From positions 233,526,735 to 233,590,734 of the forward strand of contig NC_134357.1 in NCBI RefSeq assembly GCF_048569485.1: 64,000 bases of DNA, written 5' to 3'. The notes beneath the pieces were generated by a model. The model was given only the letters and a program-made list of their open reading frames with translations, did not search any database and was not told where the DNA came from. A program made the position numbers and the translations under genes. This document shows, in pieces, positions 12,401 through 22,614 of this stretch. Source of the stretch: Anomaloglossus baeobatrachus (taxonomy: Eukaryota; Chordata; Amphibia; Anura; Aromobatidae). Position 1 is the first letter of the stretch. Each line of letters begins with the position of its first letter.

Positions 12401-13400
12401 CTGCCACTGATGGGGTGGGTGTCTGTGTGGCCCAATTTTTGGAAAAAAAGGGAGACTCCGCTTGGAGTAACCCTTGCTTGATGTGTTTTTAAAAGAAGCC
12501 AAGATGAACAGAGCTGGGATCAGGAAAGACTTTGCTACCTACCCCGGTGTCATCCTGGGGACGGATAAGAATGGCGTATTTTTGAATGTGCTTGATGCAA
12601 ATCAAAACATCCTGTTTGCAACTAGGGCCCAAGTGCTGCCACTGATGGGGTGGGTGTCTGTGTGGCCCAATTTTTGGAAAAAAAGGGAGACTCCGCTTGG
12701 AGTAACCCTTGCTTGATGTGTTTTTAAAAGAAGCCAAGATGAACAGAGCTGGGATCAGCAAAGACTTTGCTACCTACCCCGGTGTCATCCTGGGGACGGA
12801 TAAGAATGGCGTATTTTTGAATGTGCTTGATGCAAATCAAAACATCCTGTTTGCAACTAGGGCCCAAGTGCTGCCACTGATGGGGTGGGTGTCTGTGTGG
12901 CCCAATTTTTGGAAAAAAAGGGAGACTCCGCTTGGAGTAACCCTTGCTTGATGTGTTTTTAAAAGAAGCCAAGATGAACAGAGCTGGGATCAGGAAAGAC
13001 TTTGCTACCTACCCCGGTGTCATCCTGGGGACGGATAAGAATGGCGTATTTTTGAATGTGCTTGATGCAAATCAAAACATCCTGTTTGCAACTAGGGCCC
13101 AAGTGCTGCCACTGATGGGGTGGGTGTCTGTGTGGCCCAATTTTTGGAAAAAAGGGAGACTCCGCTTGGAGTAACCCTTGCTTACATTGTTTTTAAAAGA
13201 AGCCAAGATGAACAAGTCATGGGTCAGCAAAGACTTTGCTACCTACCCCGGTGTCATCCTGGGGATGGATAAGAATGGCGTATTTTTGAATGTGCTTGAT
13301 GCAAATGTAGCTGTGAAGTGTACAACTGGGGCACAACTGCTGCCACTGAAGGGGTGGGTGTGTGTGTGGCCCAATTTTTGGAAAAAATGGAGACTCCGCT
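6411..13400 (+). repeat. Tandem array, 234/235-bp unit, about 30 copies, derived from the transposase 3' end
   Basis: The array starts over the last codons of the transposase and its stop. The bases coding MNKSW and the tgtcatcctgggga that ends the gene are present in every unit, followed by aatgtgcttgatgcaaatc, gggcccaagtgctgccactg and ggagactccgcttggagtaa. The length alternates between 234 and 235 bp because one A-run has six or seven A. A variant unit carrying ctagctgtgaagtgtacaac occurs near 9,790, 10,960, 11,665 and 13,310. A five-unit block of about 1,172 bp looks duplicated (9,426-10,597 and from 10,598). Four nearly identical units lie at 12,239-13,174. Since 234 is divisible by three, 76-122-codon frames recur in each unit, but they are by-products of the repeat. 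Confidence 0.95.
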
Positions 13401-13623
13401 TGGAGTCACCTTGCGGTGTTTTACATGATTTTAGAAGGGCGTGCCATGCCTATATCTGTGTGTCCTCCTCTTTTTCCTTGTCCAGCTGTTTTGTTTTCGC
13501 ATGAGTATATGTCCTTGTCACTTTCCAATGTGTTTGAGTTGTTTGTCACCTTTAGGACACCTTTGAGGGTGTTTTCTAGGTGTTTTTCTGTGTTTGTGAT
13601 TGCCTGCCATTGTTTCCTATGCA

Positions 13624-13667
13624 GTTCGAGTTCGGTTCGTCGAACGTTCGACGAACCGAACTCGAAC
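13624..13667. repeat. 44-bp perfect palindrome near the hAT right end
   Basis: Twenty-two bases pair perfectly around the centre gaac|gttc at 13,645/13,646, with no spacer. The arm is built from repeats of ttcg/cgaa (gttcgagttcggttcgtcga). The sequence after it, 13,668-13,726, is again rich in gttcg/cgaac and ends at the transposon terminus. It looks like a subterminal recognition region with repeated short motifs, as hAT ends commonly have, here condensed into one palindrome. Confidence 0.9.
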
Positions 13668-13879
13668 GGGAGGTCCGTTCGGCGAACCAACCTCGAGCCG
13701 AACCGCGACCGGTTCGCTCATCTCTACTAATGACTCTTTTGCATTCCCAGATGTCTCTTATTAATTGTGTATGAAGACTCTGATTTTTAATCAGGAGATA
13801 TGAAATCTAAGCATTTATTTTGATGACTCAGAAGCTAATGTATTTTGTCACTAAAGTCATTATAGGATTATTACCTAAC

Positions 13880-14175
13880 TATAAGGTAGAAGATAACTTG
13901 ATAATTGCTGTGGGTCCAACCACTGGAGCCCAGTGCGATCCCAAGAACGAGGTTCTGAAAACCAGGAATCGGGCTCCGTGTCTTGAATTGAGCAAAGGTG
14001 TGCATGCTTCACATAAGCAGATGCAGACAGAAAAGGGCCCCTGTCAAGAACAATATATGGCCTCCCTGTCTTGGCTGGAGCAGAGGTGCGCATGCTTTAT
14101 ATTAGCCCCTGTCAATATCAATGGGACTGTCAGAAATAGCCAAACAGCACAGGTCCCCCTCTCCAACACTTGAAT
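13880..14175 (+). repeat. Interspersed repeat of a type common in frogs (unclassified, non-coding)
   Basis: Contains gataattgctgtgggtcc, a duplicated segment ending in gagcagaggtgcgcatgc or gagcaaaggtgtgcatgc, and atgggactgtcagaaatagc. I recall this layout as a widespread amphibian interspersed repeat. I see no clear terminal repeats or coding sequence, and the edges are approximate. Confidence 0.4.
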
Positions 14176-14814
14176 TCTTGATTTCAATAGTACCCGCATC
14201 CTTAGAATCCAGATACAATTAACAAAAAATGTTTGAGCAAGGAGCCATGGTCTCCTCTCTATAACACTCAGCATGTTGTGTCTGAAACTTGGCACAGCAA
14301 GTGTTAGTGACATTGTTCCAAGACACTTGTGCAAATCTTAATTTCAACTTTTAATATGTCTTCAGAAACTGTGCCCTTGACCCTGCCTACTCCGCCAAAT
14401 ATTTTTTTGTATGGTGGTGGAGGGAAAACGTTTGCAACTGGCTTTATTTTTTCTTTGTACACTCCTGTCACTACTGACATTTTTCAAGAATCAAAACTTC
14501 TACATGCCAGATCAAATGACTTTTTCTCAACCCTTAAAATGGTAATTAAGTAAAATAAAGAGTAAGGGTAGTCCAGTGAAATGTAGCTAAATAGTGAGTG
14601 CTACTGGAACTTGAAACCGGACTGACGGTAAGACATTGAAGGAGCTTTGTGAAATTGCTTGTAAGGTAAGAGGTAATTTAAATTTTGAAACAAATATTTT
14701 AAAGGTGATTTATGTGTCACTCCCCTTTAAATAATCCCTCTTTGCCCCAAGAAGACCAGAAGTCGTCATTTATAAATTTGATTAGAGTTCTTGATACCTT
14801 TAATTTTCCTCACT
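14176..14814. other. No gene or clear element seen
   Basis: AT-rich sequence with only short open frames and no recognisable repeat ends or splice-flanked coding sequence. Confidence 0.5.
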
Positions 14815-15138
14815 AAGGCTATGTGCACACGTGTGCGCTCTGCACCGCACATAAAAGGTGCGCTTCAGAGCGCAGCTGAAAAGCTCCGTTCTGAAGCGCA
14901 TGGTGCCGGCAGAGAACGTGCGCTCTGCATGCTGCCTCTCCCTATAGACAGCATGCAAACCGCACGAAAGAAGTGACATGTGACTTCTTAGAACGCAGTG
15001 ATTCTAATAGGCCACGTGCGCACGGCTCCTGCACAATCTCCATAGATTGTGCAGGGGGGCGCAGGATGCATGCAGTTACGCTGCGGTGCAGAACGCAGCG
15101 TAACTGCATGCAATACGCACATGTGCGCACATCCCCTT
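14815..15138. mobile_element. Short non-autonomous DNA transposon (MITE) with inverted ends
   Basis: The left end reads aaggctatgtgcacacgtg and the right end, reversed, aaggggatgtgcgcacatg, so about 20 bp of terminal inverted repeat is recognisable. Internal sequence is GC-rich and self-complementary (for example gcgcttcagagcg and cgttctgaagcgc). There is no coding capacity. The left end matches that of the larger element at 60,989-62,445, so the two probably used the same transposase source. The family cannot be fixed from this sequence. Confidence 0.65.
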
Positions 15139-15282
15139 AATGTTAGAATATTTTTCTGGACCATCCAATTACTGGACTATCAGTTCATCTATTCCAATCT
15201 TACTTTTCAGGACTGTAACCCTTGTCATTAATGGATGGACATAATCACAAATACTAGACTAAAATATACATATGGGATCTAA
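15139..15282. other. Short spacer, nothing recognised
   Basis: Unremarkable AT-rich sequence between two transposon remnants. Confidence 0.5.
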
Positions 15283-15377
15283 TACAAGTGCATCTCAATA
15301 ACTTAGAATATCATCAAAAAGTTACTTTATTTCAGTAATTCAATACAAAAAGGGAAATGCATATATTATATAGAGTC
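15283..15377 (+). mobile_element. Terminal fragment of a Tc1/mariner element
   Basis: About 95 bp beginning tacaagtgcatctcaata match the end of the Tc1 element at 55,154-55,786 read in reverse (caagtgcatctcaataaatt, then aaaaagggaaacacatat). Only the terminus remains, and sequence of the unrelated 220-bp repeat follows directly. The rest was lost by deletion or rearrangement. Confidence 0.8.
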
Positions 15378-15990
15378 TGGCACTATACACAAGACATACG
15401 TTTCACACCCATTTTGGAGTCTCAACATTAAAAATTATTTGAGACACACAGCAGTACAGTAGCATCAACTTCCCCTCTCCATAGGGCTTTAAATGAGCAG
15501 GGAGATACTGTCCATGCAACGCACAGGCCTGTGGCCCGGCATTAGAATTAGAAAAATGAAGACATGCTACAATGACTGGTGTAGGCCTCAGTCTCAGAAG
15601 CCTGGCGCTACCCACAACGCATAAGTTTCAGACTCATTTTACAGACTCGACATTAAATATTCTTTCAGACACAAAGCAATACAATAGCATCAATTTCCAC
15701 CCTCCACATAGGCTTGTGGGTGTGCATTACAAATAGAAAAAGAAAGACAAGCTACAATGACCGGTGTGGTCCTCTTTGTCCCAGTAGCCTGGCACTACCC
15801 ACAAGACATAGGTTTTAGACCCATTTTGAAGTCTCAACATTAAAAAACATTCCAGGCACAAATCAGTACAGTACCATCAATTGACCCCCTCCCAATAGGG
15901 CTTTTAAAGAGCAGGGATGTACAGTCTATGCAACACAAGGGCTGTAGGCTATCATTTTAATTTCAAAAAGTGAGCACACAGAGACCGTGC
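15378..15990 (+). repeat. Three diverged tandem units (about 190-220 bp) of an unclassified repeat
   Basis: Units begin cctggcactacccacaagac, pass through cattttggagtctcaacatt, acagcagtacagtagcatca and gcagggagatac, and end tgactggtgtaggcct. They are about 80 per cent alike by eye. More units of the family lie at 28,735-28,815, 31,105-31,179 and 40,458-40,710 (same direction, interrupted by later insertions), and an inverted one at 40,711-40,980. This was the substrate into which the large elements of 16-40 kb inserted. Confidence 0.75.
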
Positions 15991-16111
15991 CTTCTTCAGC
16001 AGCGCATCCAGGACATAATATTGCAATAGAAATTGCTGTACAACCAGGTTGATCCATGCAGTGCATATATGATGTCACTCAGACGTAGTGTCGCCCAGCC
16101 GTAGTGTCACC
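15991..16111. other. Old sequence flanking the gypsy insertion
   Basis: About 120 bp between the 220-bp repeat and the minus-strand gypsy element. It ends in gtcacc, which is repeated at 28,089-28,094 on the other side. The pre-insertion sequence therefore continued directly into 28,095. No gene recognised. Confidence 0.6.
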
Positions 16112-17214
16112 TGTTACGGGGGGCTGTCTGATAATAACCTAAAGGAGTATCAGACAGTCAGGGTTCACCGTGCAAAGACTCTGCGGCAGACTATGGCAGA
16201 GTGCAATACCTCTGTTAACTCACAGAAGGATATAATAAGTAAGTAAAGCAATTCCTCCCTTACTTGGAGGGTGTGTGGAATGATCTCTGTTAATAATCAC
16301 AGAGACAAAGACAATGTGTGTAAAATGGCACCTACATAGGTCCGCTCTTCTAGTGGTGCAAAAGAGACGAACAGCAGCGTAAGCCGCACAAAGCTCCTAC
16401 CTGCGTTCGCTCCACTAGTGTGCGAGAACACGAACCACTAGATATGGCACCTGCCTAGGTCCGCTCTTCTAATGGTGCAAAAGAGACGAACAGCAGCGTA
16501 AGCCGCACAAAGCTCCTACCTCTGTTCGCTCCCCTAGTGTGCGAGGATACGAACAACTGCCAGACGCAGTATAAGGAACGTTACCCTAGCGGCAACGTCC
16601 ACCTACGAGTCGAATCACAAGGCCCAGCCAGACCATGTGCCTCAGGCACCTGCCTATGTCCGCTCCCCTAAAAGGTAAGGATACGGACAGCAGCCGAAGC
16701 TGTAAGGTATAAGAACGCTACCCTGCCGGTAGCGCTCACCTAGCATAGACAGAGGAATGCCTAGAGGAACGCGCACAGAGCGTCTACTCTTATGCATGAA
16801 CCAAGAGGACTGAGCGCCATGCGGCGTGTGTCAGGGTCTTATATAGACTCTGTGCCTCATCCAAGATGGAGGACACCAGAGCCAATCCGCTGCCAGAACG
16901 ACAGGAGTGACGTCATGCTGGCCTATCACCGAGCAAGGTGTCACAAGCACATGACCAGCGACCAATCGGCATAGAAGGTGTCAGAGACATGTGACCTCGT
17001 GTCACCGATGATGTCACCCGCACATGTGCAATGGCTCCAAGATAGGACTTAGTCTCCAGCGCTCGCACATGTGCAGTAGCAAGAAATCTGGACTTAGTCT
17101 CCAGCGCTCGCACATGTGCAGTAGCAAGAAATCTGGACTTAGTCTCCAGCGCTCGCACATGTGCAGTAGCAAGAAATCTGGACATAGTCTCCAGTGCTCG
17201 CAGCAACCGTAACA
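16112..17214 (-). repeat. 3' LTR of the outer gypsy element (1,103 bp)
   Basis: Direct repeat of 27,076-28,088. Inside it, a segment of about 120 bp starting atggcacct is duplicated (about 16,325-16,560), and a 45-bp minisatellite sits at 17,020-17,196. Ends are the inverted pair tgttacgg/ccgtaaca. Confidence 0.92.
17020..17196. repeat. 45-bp minisatellite in the LTR
   Basis: The unit is ctcgcacatgtgcagtagca followed by agaaatctggacttagtctc and cagcg. There is one diverged unit and three good ones here, against one diverged and one good in the other LTR (27,976-28,069). The two-unit difference accounts exactly for the 90-bp difference in LTR length. Confidence 0.9.
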
Positions 17215-17225
17215 GTACCTCCCCC

Positions 17226-18797
17226 TCAAGGGCCCCCCTCCCGGCGACGCAGGTAATCGGCAACTAAGTCGGGAGCATGGACAGCCTCCTCAGGCTCCCA
17301 AGAGCGATGTTCCGGGCCGTAACCCTCCCAATCTATCAAGAAGAACCTGCGCCCTCTAACCATCTTAGAACCAACTATGGCTCGTACCTCATAGCTAGAG
17401 CGAGAGGAATCAGAGGCAGGAGAGTGCACTTCACGAGCGTGAGGTAAAATAGCCGGCTTTAGCAGTGAGACATGGAATTTGTCATGAATCCTAAGATGGA
17501 CGGGTAACTTCAATTGGTAGACTACAGGATTTACCTGTCGAAGAACCTCATAAGGACCCAGGAAGCGAGGAGCAAATTTGACAGAGCTCACTCTAAGTCT
17601 CACGTGTTTTGCAGAGAGCCACACAAAGTCCCCTGGAGAAAAGACAGGAGCCGGGCGACGAAACCGATCGGACACCGTCTTCATACGGTCCTTAGCTGCT
17701 TGGATCGACTCTTGAGTCCGATCCCAAACCTCTCTGGCATTAGTTGCCCAGTCGGCCACAAGAGGAGGAGGTGCAGCAGCGGGAAACGGTACCGGTACCC
17801 TAGGGTGTTGCCCATTATTGAGTACGAACGGTGTCTGCCCAGTGGCCTCAGCCAGCGAATTGTTAAGGGCAAATTCTGCCCAGGGTAGGAGGGAGGACCA
17901 GTTATCGTGGTTCTCAGCAACAAAGTGTCGAAGGTATATAATCATAGATTGATTGGTACGCTCAACTAAACCATTGGTCTCCGGATGGTATGCCGAAGAG
18001 AGATTCAACTCAATTTGCAGAAGGCTACAAAGATCTCGCCAGAAACGGGAAGCAAATTGCGGGCCTCTATCACAAATGATACGATCTGGCATCCCGTGAA
18101 GCCTAAAGACATGCTTGAGGAATAGTTTGGCTAGTACCCTGGAAGATGGGATTCTCGATAACGGTACGAGATGAACCATCCGGGAGAAATGGTCCGTAAT
18201 GACCCACACAAATCTATGTCCCTGTGAACATGGAAGATCACCCAAAAAGTCCATGCCTACCACCTCCCATGGTCTATCTGGCACTGGTAAAGGATGCAAG
18301 AGCCCAGCCGGTCTCTGCCGTAATGGACGGTTGCGAGCACACGAGTAGCAGGAACCGACATATCTCTTGACGTGGCTGGCTAAGTGTGGCCACCAATACC
18401 ACCTCTCCAGTAACTCTCGTGTCCGCCTAATACCAAAATGCCCACCCACCTTTGAGGTGTGGGCCCATGACAGTATATCATTCTGTCGATCAGGCGGAAC
18501 AAAGGTCTTGCCCGGTGGGATTTGGTCTAACGTCACAGGGGAGAGCGTATGAAAAACCCTGGAGGGAAGGATAAGACGAGGTTCGTCAATCTCTTCCCGG
18601 GTAGAAAGCATAGAGCGAGACAGGGCGTCTGCCTTGTTATTCTTACTCCCAGACAGATAGTTGATGGAGAAGTGAAAGCGGGAGAAAAACAAGGACCAGC
18701 GGGCTTGGCGAGGATTCAGACGCTGAGCGGTTTGTAAGTACGTCAGATTCTTATGGTCTGTATAGACCTGGAAGGGATGTTTCGCTCCTTCCAGCAA
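17226..18797 (-). pseudogene. Outer gypsy: RNase H tail, integrase and chromodomain
   Basis: 523 codons, minus strand. It starts within RNase H (YTDHKNLTYL, ADALSRS). The H2C2 zinc-binding part of integrase follows (GHFGIRRT...CYSCARN), then the catalytic core (MDFLGDLP, CDRGPQFASRFW, YHPETNGLVERTNQ), which supplies the usual D, D and E. The C-terminal region is followed by a chromodomain (FFLIDWEGYGPEHRSWEP). In life the integrase inserts element DNA and the chromodomain steers it to chromatin. The closest match in the window is the pol of the inner gypsy element, and the two belong to the same chromovirus group without being copies of each other. Treated as a fossil. Confidence 0.9.
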
Positions 18798-18809
18798 GTG
18801 ACGCCACTC

Positions 18810-20360
18810 CTACAAGGCTAATCTCAAGGCGAGCAGTTCCCTATCCCCAATGGTATAGTTTCTCTCTGCCGGTGAAAAGGTTTTAGCAAAGAAGAAACAC
18901 GGCCTTTTTCTACCTGCACCGTTCTTTTGATACAAGACCGCACCAGCACCCACTGAAGAGGCATCAACCTCTAAGAGGAAGGGCTTACTCTCATCGGGTC
19001 TTTGAAGAACGGGAGCAGTTGAAAAGTGTCTTTTTACTGCCTCAAAAGCCTGAGATGTCTCAGTAGACCAGGCTTTGGGATTAGCACCTTTCTTAGTCAA
19101 GGCCACCAAAGGGGCCACCAAAGTAGAAAAATGGGGTATGAACTGCCTGTAATAATTTATGAATCCTAAGAAGCGTTGCACCGCCTTCAAGGAATGAGGT
19201 TCGGACCATTGCAGGACAGCAGAGAGCTTTGCAGGATCCATAGCCAGGCCCTCTTGTGAGATAATGTAACCCAAAAAAGGCAATGAGGACTGCTCAAATA
19301 CACATTTCTCGAGTTTAGCAAACAATGAGTGCTCCCTTAAACGGGAAAGGACACGAACGACATCCTGACGATGAGTCTCCAGATCAGGAGAAAAAATCAG
19401 GATGTCGTCCAGATACACCACTACTGAGGATAACAGTAAATCCCTGAACACATCGTTTACGAAGTCCTGAAATACTGCGGGTGCATTACATAACCCAAAA
19501 GGCATGACGAGGTATTCATAGTGACCGTCTCGGGTGTTAAAAGCGGTCTTCCATTCGTCACCCTTTCGAATTCGTACCAAGTTATACGCACCCCGCAGAT
19601 CCAACTTCGTAAAAACTTGAGCCCCTCTCAGTCTGTCAAAGAGCTCTGAAATTAAAGGTAATGGGTATTTGTTCTTTATTGTGATTGCGTTGAGACCCCT
19701 GTAATCTATGCAGGGACGCAAATCACCCTCTTTCTTCCGAACAAAGAAAAACCCAGCTCCCGCGGGAGAGACAGACTTACGAATGAACCCCTTCTCTAAA
19801 CTCTCTCTTATATAGGTCGACATGGCCTCCGACTCAGGAATCGACAGGGGGTAAACCCTGCCTTTAGGTGGAACCGAACCTGGGATAAGGTCTATGGCAC
19901 AGTCATACGGCCTATGGGGTGGAAGAACCTCAGCACCCTGTTTGGAGAACACGTCAGCGAAATCCAGATAGGGTGTAGGTATGGGAGAGAGATCAGTAGA
20001 TGCAACCGCAATGACCTTAGGTGGTAAGGGAAGACATCGGGACTGACATTTCGAACCCCAACTAATAATGCTGTCAGACTCCCAGTCAATGTGAGGAGCA
20101 TGAGTCCGAAGCCATGGGAGACCCAGAAGGACGTCGTCTATACCCTCAGGCAAAACAAGAAAAGAAATCTCCTCTATGTGACCCTGAGACAGGGAAAGGC
20201 GCAAGGGAACTGTCCTCAATGTAATGGAGTCAGACAACATAGTTCCATTAACAACACGGACAGGAATAGGCGCCTCTAACATGATAGAGGGAATATTGTG
20301 TCCCTTTACAAATCCTGAGGACACAAAAGTCCCGTCAGCTCCGGAATCCACAAAAGCCAT
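18810..20360 (-). pseudogene. Outer gypsy: protease, reverse transcriptase and start of RNase H
   Basis: 516 codons, minus strand. The aspartic protease motif is near the start (FVDSGADGTFV), and LLGLPWLRTH follows. The reverse transcriptase shows KKEGDLRPCIDYRGLN, FTKLDLRGAYNLVRI, MPFGLCNAPAVFQ and the catalytic YLDDILIFS, then the connection region and the start of RNase H (LEVDASSVGAGAVLYQ). This is the standard gypsy order. Part of a broken element. Confidence 0.92.
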
Positions 20361-20455
20361 AATAGGCCATGTATCCTCAGATAACGAGAGCTGACCTGGG
20401 ATACAACACTTAGAGGGTGCAGAAGACGTCTCTAGTAACCCCCCTCTAATGGTTA

Positions 20456-20836
20456 CTAGGCCAGGGAGTTTCCCTGACGACTAGGACACTTGTTGGCATA
20501 GTGCCCAGCCTGACGACATACGTAACATATAGGAGGACCAGACTTGCGTAGTCTCGAAGACGTATGACCTAACTCCATAGGAGTGGGAGATGTTTCAGAT
20601 GCTGAGGAAGATGGTAGTGGACCCTCAACAACTGGAATAGCCCGATGCTTAGGGCGTGAGGAAGAGACCTCGAGTCTACGTTCCTTATGGCGTACATCGA
20701 TCCTCGTTGCTACTGTGATCAAGTCCTCCAGAGAAGCAGGGACCTCACGAGTAGCAAGAGCATCCTTGACATAGCCTGCCAACCCTCTCCAGAAGATAGG
20801 AATCAACACCTTCTCTGGCCAATCTAGTTCTGCCAC
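20456..20836 (-). pseudogene. Outer gypsy: C-terminal part of gag with zinc knuckle
   Basis: Minus-strand frame with capsid-like sequence (IPIFWRGLAGYVKDALA) and one CCHC zinc knuckle, CYVCRQAGHYANKC. It lies just left of the inner gypsy insertion at 20,877; the other half of gag is at 26,644-27,047. Fossil. Confidence 0.85.
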
Positions 20837-20876
20837 CAGAGTTCTAAAAGCAATGGCATAAGAACTAGTGGATAAC

Positions 20877-21654
20877 TGTCACGCTCCCCGGGTCCTCGGC
20901 TCCCCTCCCCGGGTCCTCTGCTCCGCTCCCCGGGTCCTCAGCTCCGCTCCCCGGCTCACCTGCCACGCTCCCCGCTCTCCAGCCTCCGGTGCCCGTCCTT
21001 CCCAGGCCCCCTGGTCTCCGATCCCGGCGCCCGACGGCTTCCCAGGTCCTGGCCGGCTCCCCTGCGTCCTCCTCTCAGCTTCCTTCCCTGGCTTCTGGCA
21101 CCCGGGCCGCGCGCATGCGCATTAGGGCGCGCGCGCGGTCACTGACCCGTTCTTAAAGGGCCAGCGTCCATTAACAGGAAATGATGCAAAACAGGTACAG
21201 GGTATAAAGGGGTTTATTGTCCAAGGGGGCGGGGCCTGATCTTCGTGTTTCCTAAGCTAGGAGTCAGGTCTCCTGGTGTTTTTGTGATATACTCACCTAT
21301 CTCTCTTGTAGAGCCGTGCCTGCCTCGCCATCCGGTCCTGACCGAATCCCGAACCCCGAACGCTGTCCATCTGCCATCCTGACAGTCCGTACCATCTCGG
21401 ATCCCTGCGGTGACCCGTCATCTCGCTCCAAAGGTTCCGGACCCCGCTTGACATCATCTCGGCTTCCGAACCTGAGCTGCGTCACCCGGACTACCACCAG
21501 TGACTCCGTGGTCCCAGGGACTTCTCCGTTATCCTCGTGTGCACGGACTGTTCTGCTGTCTATAGTGCTCCAGCTACCGGACCCCTTACCAACATCTAGG
21601 AGTTCGGCCCAGTGGATCCACCTCCTGGGTCTGCCCGTCCACCTGGCCCTGACA
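20877..21654 (+). repeat. 5' LTR of inner gypsy (778 bp)
   Basis: Starts tgtcacgctccccgggtcct and ends ccctgaca. It begins with a C-rich run of short tandem repeats (ctccccgggtcct), and the motif cgcgcatgcgcattagggcg lies mid-LTR. The gag start codon follows 13 bp after it. Confidence 0.95.
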
Positions 21655-21667
21655 GTAAGATCAGGCC

Positions 21668-22612
21668 ATGGATCCCGCTGCAGCACTAGCAGCCGTACAG
21701 GAGGAACTCCAACGCCAGCGTGAGACTCAGACCCGCATGCTGCAATTCATGTCTTCTGTGGACGCCCGCCTGAACACGCTACAATCGGCAGTTACGTCTT
21801 CAGCATCCCGGGCTTCCACTAGTCAGTCCACGGCTCCAGCTCCCGTGGCGACATCTTCAGATACTTCCAGACTTCGTTTGGCCTCACCACCCCGGTACGC
21901 CGGAGACCCCAAGACCTGCAGGGGATTCTTAAACCAATGCTCCCTTCATTTCACGCAGCTGCCGCATTTGTTTGCCTCCGATCAAGCCAAGGTCGCCTTC
22001 ATCATGTCCCATCTAGAGGGTGAGGCACTGGCGTGGATGAACCCCTTGTGGGAGAAGGGGGATCCTGTGACCACGAACATCCAGGAGTTCCTGCAGGCAT
22101 TCCGTGGCACCTTTGATGAGCCCGGACGCGCCTCCGCGTCCGCTTCGTCTCTTCTCCGGTTACGTCAGGGGACTCTGACGGTGGGCCAATACGCCATCCG
22201 GTTTCGCACCTTGGCTTCGGAACTCGGGTGGAACAACGAGGCCCTAACCGCCGCCTTCTGGGAAGGACTCTCGGGGCGAATTAAAGACGAGCTGGCGGGT
22301 CGTGACGTACCGACCACCCTGGATGCCCTGATCGCCCTAGCGACTCGAGTGGACATTAGTTTTCAGGAGCGATCCAAGGAAGTGTCCCGTGAGAGACGTC
22401 CGGTACGACATTCCTCTCCTCCGCAGAAGCCCGCCGTACTTCAGTCATCGACAGCTGGGCTTCCCATTCACGAGCCCATGCAGATCGACAGAGTGCGGCA
22501 GTCTGAACTACGTCGAGCTGAGCGGCTCGCCAAGGGCCTCTGCTTTTACTGCGGAGAGGACACACACCTGCTACGCTCCTGTCCAGAGAGGCCGGGAAAC
22601 TCCAAAGCCTAG
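21668..22612 (+). CDS. Inner gypsy gag polyprotein
   Basis: 314 codons. The N-terminal part has a short coiled-coil-like stretch (AALAAVQEELQRQRETQTRM). A retrotransposon capsid region follows (about residues 85-215: GDPKTCRGFLNQC, FIMSHLEGEALAWMNPLWEK, FDEPGRA, LRLRQGTLTVGQYAIRFR), and near the C-terminus there is one CCHC knuckle, CFYCGEDTHLLRSC. It forms the virus-like particle in the cytoplasm and binds the element RNA. It ends three bases before the pol frame, which is in the -1 phase relative to gag; gypsy elements are known to use programmed frameshifting at this point. It belongs to an element treated here as a recent fossil. Confidence 0.92.
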   Translation: MDPAAALAAVQEELQRQRETQTRMLQFMSSVDARLNTLQSAVTSSASRASTSQSTAPAPVATSSDTSRLRLASPPRYAGDPKTCRGFLNQCSLHFTQLPHLFASDQAKVAFIMSHLEGEALAWMNPLWEKGDPVTTNIQEFLQAFRGTFDEPGRASASASSLLRLRQGTLTVGQYAIRFRTLASELGWNNEALTAAFWEGLSGRIKDELAGRDVPTTLDALIALATRVDISFQERSKEVSRERRPVRHSSPPQKPAVLQSSTAGLPIHEPMQIDRVRQSELRRAERLAKGLCFYCGEDTHLLRSCPERPGNSKA

Positions 22613-22614
22613 GG

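Larger units (their letters stand above)
1..13726 (+). mobile_element. Giant hAT DNA transposon with two internal satellite arrays (left end outside window)
   Basis: A single hAT element appears to fill this stretch: 5' tandem array, BED-finger/hATC transposase, 3' tandem array, about 330 bp of non-repeated 3' sequence and a right terminus ending in ttcgctcatctcta. Read inward, that end is tagagatgagcgaa, the sort of terminal repeat seen in frog hAT families, and the decayed relative at 45.7-51.8 kb ends in the similar ctctcatttcta. The left terminus is not in the window, so neither the terminal repeats nor the 8-bp target duplication can be matched. At more than 13.7 kb it is far longer than the usual 2.5-5 kb autonomous hAT; about 9.6 kb of the length is satellite. 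The transposase frame is open, so the copy could still be young. That everything belongs to one element is an inference from continuity. Confidence 0.75.

Noticed and set aside
6614-13174. Series of 76-122-codon frames in the 234-bp array as small genes
   Set aside because: They are the same repeat unit read again and again, with no start context, no recognisable domain, and a frame that depends on a 6/7 A-run.
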